A stretch of DNA of 45,196 bases from Bacteroidales bacterium (GTDB lineage Bacteria; Bacteroidota; Bacteroidia; Bacteroidales; VadinHA17). Both the position numbers and the translations under genes were made by a program. A model generated the notes under the pieces. The model was given only the letters and a program-made list of their open reading frames with translations. It was not told where the DNA came from and made no database searches. Below are positions 39,450 through 45,196 of this stretch, piece by piece. Location: contig JALONT010000036.1 of the NCBI GenBank assembly GCA_025454795.1, positions 1-45,196 on the forward strand. Direction: 5' to 3'. Every line of letters starts with the position of its first letter. The first letter of the stretch is position 1.

Positions 39450-40763
39450 TTACACGGTTGGTAAAGTCCATGGTTGACGATATGGTCTGCTGAGCAATCT
39501 TGTTGCTCCCGGATTGCCTATTATTTCTTCCTTATCCGGATCCCAGTGAATTGTCTGACCGGTAGTCATCGCGATCTCTCCAAGAAGTCCAACCGATATT
39601 GCACGATATGCGACCTCAATTGGTGCAATAGGCTGATCTCCGGAGCGTACGCAATCAATAAAGTTCTGCCAATGATCATCACTTTTATAGAGTTGTATCT
39701 CATTTTCACTGATTACCTCATCAAGGATTTTCGGATCTGAAGCAGAGAGCTTGTTGCCTCTGTCGGTATGAATCCATCCCTTGTCGCCATACCAGGTTGT
39801 CCCCATTCCAAGTTTTAATCGTGAAGAATTCGCTACTCTCATTTCGATCCCGTTTGCATATTTGCAGAGAATATCATATTCCACCGGTACATTATATATC
39901 CCATCAGAGGGGTAAATACCTGAACCTGATATCTCCACCGGACCTGTATATTCAAGTCCCGCACCCCAGTTCGCCATATCGATATGATGTCCAGCCCAGT
40001 CAGTAAGCTGACCTCCGGAATAGTCGAGAATCCAGCGCCAGTCCCAGTGGGATACACCGCGATAAGGGACTTTCGGAGCAGGTCCGAGCCACATTTCCCA
40101 GTTAAGTTGAGGCGGGACCTCAGCTACCGGAGGAGTCCCAATTCCCCTGACTCCGTCTGGTAATCCTACTTCAATATTTTTTATCTTCCCGGCTCTTCCG
40201 TTGATTGCAAGCTCAGCACCGCGCCTGAAATTAGGCAGCGAGCGTTGCCAGCTGCCTGTCTGCCAGATCACATTAGTCTTTTTTACAGCAGCAACAATTG
40301 TCTGTCCGTCATTAATTGTACGGCAGATCGGTTTCTCACCATATACATTGAGGTTTTTATTTACAGCCTCTGTATAGATGATCCCGTGCCAGTGGTCCGG
40401 AAGAGCAATGGATACTGCATCAAGCTTCTCTTTTTCAAGGAATTCCCTGAAATCCCAGTAAGTACGGCAACCACTGTCTTTATTAAAAGTGTCGATTGTT
40501 GTCTTTGCTTTTGCAAGATGAAGTGAATCAATGTCGCATGCTGCTACAAACTGAGGGGCTTCCTTAAGTTGCAGAAAGTGATTAAGGTTCGACATCCCCT
40601 GCGAGCCCGTACCAATGCATCCCATTACAATACGGTCACTTGGAGCAGTTTTACCTCCTGTTCCGAATACCGACGACGGTATAATTTCAGGCAACACAAA
40701 TATCCCTGCTGCAGCTGCAGCCGAGTGTCTTACAAAATCTCTTCTGGTTGATTTCTTTGACAT
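39450..40763 (-). CDS. Tat-exported Gfo/Idh/MocA oxidoreductase (soluble)
   Basis: A 437-residue protein with a twin-arginine signal (TRRDF, Arg7-Arg8, then an Ala-rich core) and no lipobox, so it should be folded with its cofactor and released to the periplasm. The nucleotide-binding motif GCIGTGSQG is at 48-56, EKP at 143-145, and the substrate domain contains DWAGHHIDMANWG. The C-terminal region is the bacterial-type Gfo/Idh/MocA extension common in Bacteroidota. Retention of bound NAD(P) and reoxidation by another protein or by an alternating substrate are needed in the periplasm. It starts 6 bp after the paralogue at 40770. Confidence 0.9.
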   Translation of the reverse strand: MSKKSTRRDFVRHSAAAAAGIFVLPEIIPSSVFGTGGKTAPSDRIVMGCIGTGSQGMSNLNHFLQLKEAPQFVAACDIDSLHLAKAKTTIDTFNKDSGCRTYWDFREFLEKEKLDAVSIALPDHWHGIIYTEAVNKNLNVYGEKPICRTINDGQTIVAAVKKTNVIWQTGSWQRSLPNFRRGAELAINGRAGKIKNIEVGLPDGVRGIGTPPVAEVPPQLNWEMWLGPAPKVPYRGVSHWDWRWILDYSGGQLTDWAGHHIDMANWGAGLEYTGPVEISGSGIYPSDGIYNVPVEYDILCKYANGIEMRVANSSRLKLGMGTTWYGDKGWIHTDRGNKLSASDPKILDEVISENEIQLYKSDDHWQNFIDCVRSGDQPIAPIEVAYRAISVGLLGEIAMTTGQTIHWDPDKEEIIGNPGATRLLSRPYRQPWTLPTV

Positions 40764-40769
40764 AGCTGA

Positions 40770-42140
40770 TTAGATTATTTGACCCTTAAACGAAGGTGTT
40801 ACAGAACTTTTGACAGGTGTGCCGGGTACAGGTGTTTCGAAGACCATATCTACCGGACCGAATTCAATTCTTGAGGGACCCAGATCCATATCCGATTTTA
40901 AAATCTCTTCCCATGTAATAGCCTTGCCGGTATATGCTGCAGTTCTTCCCATAATTGCAGTTAGTGTGGAAACAGCTGTCTGTTCGGCTTCATTTACATA
41001 ATTGCCTGTCCTTATAGCATATACAAGATGCATATGCTCCTGAACGTAGGGAGGAATAACAGAATGATCCATCTTATTTCCATTTTCATCTTTCGGATAT
41101 TCAAATTCCCAGATGATATTTCCTTTAAGGTCCCATATTGTATTCTGGCAGTTAGTATACCCTTCCGTACCCATTATCATTTCGCCTGTTCCGTTTGCAC
41201 AGCTGTCTACCTGCCGGCACATACTGTGTAAACTTACACCATTGCCATAATCAAAATCAACGCTAAAGAAATCATACTGGTCGCCTGTCACTCTTCTTGC
41301 ACGGCCACCGTAACCGATAGCTTTTTCAGGATGCCTGCCCATGAACCAGTTAATAACATCAATATTATGTACATGTGTATCCAGGATATGATCACCGCTG
41401 AGCCAGCAGAAATTATTCCAGTTACGGAGCATATATTCCATATCGTTCCATCCGGGTTCACGTTCCCTGAACCATACATGATCCTGGTTCCAGAAAGCTT
41501 TTGCTGAAGTTATTGTACCTATAGCACCGCTCATCACCTGTTTATAGGTCTCAATGTAATCTTCCTGGTGTCGGCGCTGGGTACCGGTTACAACATTCAG
41601 TCCAATAGCCCCGGCCTTTTTCCCTGAAGTGATGATTGAACGTATCCCGACCGAATCAACAGCAACCGGTTTTTCCATGAAAACATGCTTGTTGGTTGAA
41701 ACTGCTTCGAGGAAATGGTCAGGTCTGAATTGGGGAGGAGTGGCAAGGATGACCACATCAATATCCATAAGTGCCATCAGCTTTTTATAGCTGTTGAATC
41801 CCGTAAAACAGTTTTCTGCCGGAATTGGCAGATTAAATGAGGCGAACCGCTCACGGCAAGCATCGATCTTGTCCTGGAAAACATCAGCCAGGGCAGCTAT
41901 CTCAAGGTCAGGGCCCGAGCTGATAAAATTGATTGCTGCTCCAGTGCCCCTGGCACCGGCACCTATTAGTCCGGCCTTTAGTTTCTTCCCCTTAGGGGCT
42001 CCATTAAGGATAGGAGCAAGTCCTGAAACCTGAGTTGTCTCTTTTCTTTTACATGCAGAAATTAATGCCCCTGCACCTGCAAGTCCAATACCTGCGAGGG
42101 CACTCTTTCCAATGAATTTTCTCCTGTCTATATTCTCCAT
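40770..42140 (-). CDS. Tat-exported Gfo/Idh/MocA oxidoreductase (predicted lipoprotein)
   Basis: A 456-residue protein whose signal combines a twin arginine (DRRKF, Arg6-Arg7) with a lipobox ISAC (Cys30). It should therefore be exported folded and then tethered to a membrane. GLIGAGARG at 57-65 binds nucleotide, MEKPV holds EKP at 156-158, and ILDTHVHNIDVINWFMG carries the His/Asp substrate-site residues. Paired 6 bp upstream of a soluble paralogue, the two could form a complex or act in sequence. It is preceded by the cytochrome-FGE fusion gene. Confidence 0.9.
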   Translation of the reverse strand: MENIDRRKFIGKSALAGIGLAGAGALISACKRKETTQVSGLAPILNGAPKGKKLKAGLIGAGARGTGAAINFISSGPDLEIAALADVFQDKIDACRERFASFNLPIPAENCFTGFNSYKKLMALMDIDVVILATPPQFRPDHFLEAVSTNKHVFMEKPVAVDSVGIRSIITSGKKAGAIGLNVVTGTQRRHQEDYIETYKQVMSGAIGTITSAKAFWNQDHVWFREREPGWNDMEYMLRNWNNFCWLSGDHILDTHVHNIDVINWFMGRHPEKAIGYGGRARRVTGDQYDFFSVDFDYGNGVSLHSMCRQVDSCANGTGEMIMGTEGYTNCQNTIWDLKGNIIWEFEYPKDENGNKMDHSVIPPYVQEHMHLVYAIRTGNYVNEAEQTAVSTLTAIMGRTAAYTGKAITWEEILKSDMDLGPSRIEFGPVDMVFETPVPGTPVKSSVTPSFKGQII

Positions 42141-42171
42141 TTTTCAATCAGTATCTTACTTAAATCAAATA

Positions 42172-42220
42172 TTTCAACCCTCTTTAACCTTCTTCAACTC
42201 CCTTCAACTTCCTTCAACCT
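42172..42220 (-). repeat. 10-bp tandem repeat abutting the cytochrome-FGE stop codon
   Basis: On the minus strand the stop TAG (42221-42219) runs into five degenerate 10-bp units: GGTTGAAGGA, AGTTGAAGGG, AGTTGAAGAA, GGTTAAAGAG, GGTTGAAATA. The last codons of the gene (GGTTGAGAAA) already resemble the unit. Confidence 0.75.
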
Positions 42221-43754
42221 ATTTCTCAACCAACGAATCCGGCTCACAGACCACCCTGAAGCCCACATCAATACAATCGGAGTACCACCAGAGGCTTTTA
42301 GGCATCTGTGGATCGGTGACCAGCCAGGCTTTAGTTTTTGTAAAGTCGCGTGCCGCACTTCGTACATCAACTGCATCGCTTTTAAATGATCCCCCGCGGA
42401 TAACATGCTCCGGTCCTCTTGAGGGACCTGTAGGGTCTGTTCCTGTTGAATCTGATTTATAAAAATCAGCAGAATAGACATCGGAGCAGAACTCTGCGAC
42501 ATTCCCCGACATGTTTTTTAAGCCGAAAGGATTACTCCTGACAAATGATGGTTCTTCAGTTTTTGAGGAACTGTTATTATAATAAACTACATATGATGCG
42601 ATATTTGATGTATCGGGGCCAAAAAGCTTTTTTCCAAATCCTTCCGAGGAGAGTTTTTTCGGATCACCCGGGAAAAAATATGGTGTTTCGGTACCAGCCC
42701 TGCATGCATATTCCCATTCGGCCTCTGTTGGCAAGCGGTATTTCTTTCCGGTAACCTGCGAAAGCCATTTGCAATAGACATTTGCTGCATACCATGACAT
42801 TGTTATTGCAGGTCTTGAACCTTTACCCCATCCCTGGTCAGGAGCTCCCCATGGCGGTGTTGCCCCGCTGATTGCGTCAGTTTTCTTATTTGTCACAACC
42901 TGACCTTCCGTTCTTCCCTGGGAACCTGTAGCCCTGAAAAAAGCCAGGTACTCATCCCATGTTACTTCAACTTTTGCCATCCAGAAAGGAGATACAGTCA
43001 CTGCCCGGACAGGGCCTTCATCAATATCCCTTGCCGGCTCATCATCGGGGCTCCCCATCCTGAATCGTCCACCCGGCAGTGCCACCATATCGAATGAGAC
43101 CCTTGTTCCTGGTATCATTTCTGTGAAATTCTCAAATTTCTCAACCCTTGCCGGTTCTGTATAAGGAGGTTCAGTTGAAGTTATTGTGATACCAAAGCTG
43201 GTATCATGAGCATGTATGGCAGCATTTTTATCGTAATGTCCCACATTCAGGTGACAGTTAATGCAATTCAGAGGATCTTTGCTTGTCGTATAAAAAAGAT
43301 GAGCATTCCCTCCGTTAACCGAAAGGGTAACAGGAAAAAGGTTTTGATGGCACTCGGTGCATGATTTCTCATATACAAAACCTATTGCATTCTCCAGAAG
43401 CTTTTTCTTCTGCCAGTTAATTTCCGCGCTATCCTTGAAAAGATATCCATAAACATCCTTAAATCCATGTTTTACCTTTGCAAAGAAATAGCCATGTCCT
43501 TCGGGAGGCAGATGGCATTCGGTACAGTGGACAACAATTCCGGATTGGTTATTATAGTGAGTCGACAATTTCCAGCTCTGATCTGCAGATGGATGAATAT
43601 GGCATGACATACAATACTTATCGGTTGAGGTGTATTTCATTGCTTTTCTGCCTGAGAAAATGAAAAGGACAGAAATCAGAATTCCAAAAATGAAAAACCA
43701 AACTTTTGTCCTTCTACCTACAGAAGTCTTGCTGTTATAATTATAATAATTCAT
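42219..43754 (-). CDS. NapC/NrfH-like tetrahaem cytochrome c fused to an FGE-sulfatase-like (SUMF1) domain
   Basis: A 511-residue fusion. An N-terminal membrane anchor (about 17-36) is followed by four c-type haem motifs, C48MSCH, C77TECH, C132TECH and C164INCH, spaced as in the NapC/NirT/NrfH family that takes electrons from menaquinol. From about 222 to 505 runs a formylglycine-generating-enzyme-like domain (VALPGGRFRMGS, PFWMAKVEVTW, YRLPTEAEWEYACRAG, NMSGNVAEFCSD, VIRGGSFKSD, DVGFRVV). The two active-site Cys of true FGE, expected just after the RGGS motif, are replaced (Ser and Val), so sulfatase activation is unlikely; a binding or structural role fits better. It is 78 bp upstream of two exported oxidoreductases. 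Confidence 0.92.
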   Translation of the reverse strand: MNYYNYNSKTSVGRRTKVWFFIFGILISVLFIFSGRKAMKYTSTDKYCMSCHIHPSADQSWKLSTHYNNQSGIVVHCTECHLPPEGHGYFFAKVKHGFKDVYGYLFKDSAEINWQKKKLLENAIGFVYEKSCTECHQNLFPVTLSVNGGNAHLFYTTSKDPLNCINCHLNVGHYDKNAAIHAHDTSFGITITSTEPPYTEPARVEKFENFTEMIPGTRVSFDMVALPGGRFRMGSPDDEPARDIDEGPVRAVTVSPFWMAKVEVTWDEYLAFFRATGSQGRTEGQVVTNKKTDAISGATPPWGAPDQGWGKGSRPAITMSWYAANVYCKWLSQVTGKKYRLPTEAEWEYACRAGTETPYFFPGDPKKLSSEGFGKKLFGPDTSNIASYVVYYNNSSSKTEEPSFVRSNPFGLKNMSGNVAEFCSDVYSADFYKSDSTGTDPTGPSRGPEHVIRGGSFKSDAVDVRSAARDFTKTKAWLVTDPQMPKSLWWYSDCIDVGFRVVCEPDSLVEK

Positions 43755-43852
43755 GTGTGCCGGAAGAATTCAATTAAAACTTGCTAAAGTTAATTGATTG
43801 TCCGGCTTTGCAGTAAAAATTCAGAAAATTTTTAAGTCTTTTTAAGAATTGA

Positions 43853-44785
43853 TCAGAATCTCTTTGTATACCCGTGACAATAAGGCACTTTGCCATTATT
43901 GAAATAATAATCCTGGTGATATTTTTCAGCTTCAAAAAACTCTGATGCTGCCGTTATTGCAGTTACAACCTTGTACCCTTTGTCATTCAGCAATTTAATA
44001 TTTTTCTCAGCAATTCTCTTCTGATCATCATTCAGGTAGAAGATCTCAGAGCGATACTGATCACCGATGTCGGGTCCCTGTCCTCCTGCCTGGGTCGGAT
44101 CATGTATTTCCATAAATAGCTTGAGAAGCTTTTCATAGGTTGTCTTCTCTGGATTATAAATGACTTTTACAGCTTCAGCGTGTCCGGTTCTGCCTGTACA
44201 GACTTCCTTATATGACGGATTTCTGATACTCCCTCCCGTATAACCGGAGGTCACCGATATTACGCCCGGTTCTTTCTGCAGGAAATACTCAACTCCCCAG
44301 AAGCATCCGCCTGCAAATATTGCAATGCCATATCTGCCTGTTTCCAGTACTGCAGGAATGAAGTCGAGTGAAACTGAGTTCACACAATGGCGAATATTTT
44401 TAGATGTAAGTCTCTCCCCTGTAAATACATGACCCAGATGGGCACCACAGTTTGCACAGGTTATTTCTGTCCTCAATCCATCGGCGTCGGGAAATCTTTT
44501 TACAGCACCTCTTATCTCATCGTCAAAGCTGGGCCATCCGCATTCAGAATTAAACTTGTCAGTAGAATGATAAAGTGCAGCACCGCATTTTTTGCAGATA
44601 TATGTTCCCTGTTCCGTGTAATTTGTAAACTTTCCTGTATAAGGCATTTCTGTTCCCTTATTGTTTATTACCGTGGATTCCGCTTTGGTAAGATTGTTGA
44701 ATGGTAATTTCTCCTGTGAAAATGATCCTGAGCTCATGGTAATAAAAATTATAAATGAAATTATTGAAAAAGATTTCCTGTTCAT
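43853..44785 (-). CDS. msrAB: Exported bifunctional methionine sulfoxide reductase (MsrB-MsrA fusion)
   Basis: A 310-residue protein with a signal peptide (about 1-24, ending SFSQ). MsrB comes first (about 27-145): zinc ligands Cys64, Cys67, Cys110, Cys113, CGWPSF, and catalytic Cys134 in RHCVNSVSLDF. MsrA follows (about 153-310) with catalytic Cys161 in GGCFWGVE and the YTGG, GHAEAV and QYRS motifs. It repairs both epimers of oxidised methionine in exported proteins. Recycling needs an exported thioredoxin-like donor, none of which is adjacent. It is 98 bp upstream of the cytochrome-FGE gene. Confidence 0.95.
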   Translation of the reverse strand: MNRKSFSIISFIIFITMSSGSFSQEKLPFNNLTKAESTVINNKGTEMPYTGKFTNYTEQGTYICKKCGAALYHSTDKFNSECGWPSFDDEIRGAVKRFPDADGLRTEITCANCGAHLGHVFTGERLTSKNIRHCVNSVSLDFIPAVLETGRYGIAIFAGGCFWGVEYFLQKEPGVISVTSGYTGGSIRNPSYKEVCTGRTGHAEAVKVIYNPEKTTYEKLLKLFMEIHDPTQAGGQGPDIGDQYRSEIFYLNDDQKRIAEKNIKLLNDKGYKVVTAITAASEFFEAEKYHQDYYFNNGKVPYCHGYTKRF

Positions 44786-44813
44786 AATATTTCCTTTGTA
44801 ATATAAGGAATAA

Positions 44814-44821
44814 CAAATTTA
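44814..44821 (-). promoter_or_regulatory. Candidate -7 element of msrAB
   Basis: TAAATTTG on the minus strand matches TAnnTTTG, 28 bp before the msrAB ATG. No TTTG is found 19-21 bp upstream, so support is partial. An AAGGAAA stretch precedes the ATG. Confidence 0.4.
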
Positions 44822-45009
44822 AGGAAAAAAGGTTCTGGTTAATGAAAACATGTCATTAGTGTCCATTTAAATATAATTGATTTTCAACTGTATACAATTT
44901 AGTCCTTTGACATCTTGGTAATCTTTGGTTTATAAGTAGCTATATGAATTTTTTTGCTAAATTGTGTTATGCTTAAAATATGCATAATTTTAGTGTTTGA
45001 ATTCTATTA

Positions 45010-45062
45010 CCGTTGGCTTTAGCCAACGGATGAAGAGACTTCCCAGAAACGGGCTTTAGCCC
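45010..45062. repeat. Two REP-like palindromes
   Basis: CCGTTGGCTTTAGCCAACGG (45010-45029) and GGGCTTTAGCCC (45051-45062) are perfect palindromes sharing the core GGCTTTAGCC, 21 bp apart. Short palindromes with this core resemble REP sequences mobilised by RAYT transposases, but no transposase is in the window. The flank 44822-45009 is AT-rich with no gene seen. Confidence 0.65.
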
Positions 45063-45064
45063 TA

Positions 45065-45096
45065 AGAGGGTGTCTCAAAAGGGCACCCTCTTTTTT
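45065..45096 (+). terminator. Rho-independent terminator without an assigned gene
   Basis: AGAGGGTG (45065-45072) pairs with CACCCTCT (45084-45091), followed by a run of T to 45096. It points to the plus strand, where no gene is visible upstream. Its core is nearly identical to the rpoC-operon terminator at 5962-5986. Confidence 0.65.
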
Positions 45097-45109
45097 CTAT
45101 TTGGATTAT

Positions 45110-45143
45110 GTTCATTTCTTTTGCTCCTCCAAAAGAAATGAAC
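45110..45143. repeat. Perfect 14-bp inverted repeat near the window end
   Basis: GTTCATTTCTTTTG (45110-45123) and CAAAAGAAATGAAC (45130-45143) pair perfectly around the loop CTCCTC. The remaining bases to 45196 hold no gene start that I can support. Confidence 0.7.
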
Positions 45144-45196
45144 CAAAGAAAAGGAGGCCGGAAAAGACAACCACACCCTGTTTTTCGCCTATTGCG

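Noticed and set aside
42219-42900. Functional sulfatase-activating (formylglycine-generating) enzyme.
   Set aside because: The two cysteines that bind copper and carry out catalysis are replaced, and no sulfatase gene is in the window.
31287-43754. Classic polysaccharide utilisation locus.
   Set aside because: No SusC/SusD-like pair, glycoside hydrolase of a known CAZy family or hybrid two-component regulator is seen; the content fits oxidative glycoside chemistry better.

Overview
The window comes from a member of the Bacteroidota, probably Bacteroidales-like. The evidence is lineage-typical: an S46 dipeptidyl peptidase, a lipoprotein form of TamA (TamL), the ubiE-porT pair, a DUF3467 gene directly behind rpoC, few Shine-Dalgarno sequences, and promoters of the Bacteroidota type (TTTG, 19-21 bp, TAnnTTTG). 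No prophage, insertion sequence or CRISPR array is visible.

Region 1 (about 1-24.7 kb) is core genome, all on the minus strand except one possible small gene at 21301. In transcription order it contains tamL; a two-HhH protein; rpsU-xerC-hpf; a large translation/transcription block; and a housekeeping operon (lipoprotein, DUF2520 protein, KdsC-like phosphatase, UbiA prenyltransferase, Maf) followed by an S46 peptidase. The translation block reads tRNA-Thr(TGT)-Tyr(GTA)-Gly(TCC)-Thr(GGT)-tuf-tRNA-Trp(CCA)-secE-nusG-rplK-rplA-rplJ-rplL-rpoB-rpoC-DUF3467. A near-perfect promoter precedes it, an attenuator-like hairpin lies between rplL and rpoB, and a terminator follows DUF3467. The rplA gene looks broken near its 5' end by an out-of-frame deletion, and three of the five tRNAs carry a single stem mismatch.

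Region 2 (24.7-31.3 kb) contains a SPOUT methyltransferase, the ubiE-porT-FAD oxidoreductase operon, an SDR gene with its middle deleted, an Ldh/malate dehydrogenase family gene and a nitroreductase.

Region 3 (31.4-44.8 kb) is accessory and sugar-centred. On the plus strand are a secreted DUF1080 protein, a TIM-barrel sugar isomerase/epimerase and a cytosolic Gfo/Idh/MocA oxidoreductase. On the minus strand are an exported MsrB-MsrA fusion; a membrane tetrahaem NapC/NrfH-like cytochrome fused to a formylglycine-generating-enzyme-like domain that lacks the catalytic cysteines; two Tat-exported Gfo/Idh/MocA oxidoreductases, one a predicted lipoprotein; a ThuA-domain lipoprotein; and a polyprenyl-phosphate glycosyltransferase with a GT-C/TPR glycosyltransferase and a tiny tail-anchored protein. 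My inference is an oxidative (3-keto-glycoside type) sugar pathway split between periplasm and cytoplasm, in which the fused cytochrome may take electrons from the exported dehydrogenases.

The most unusual non-coding signal is a set of short tandem repeats (units of 7, 8, 10 and 14 bp). Each begins at, or contains, a stop codon and runs onward in the direction of transcription. They occur behind six coding units between 25 and 42 kb and behind none in the ribosomal block.
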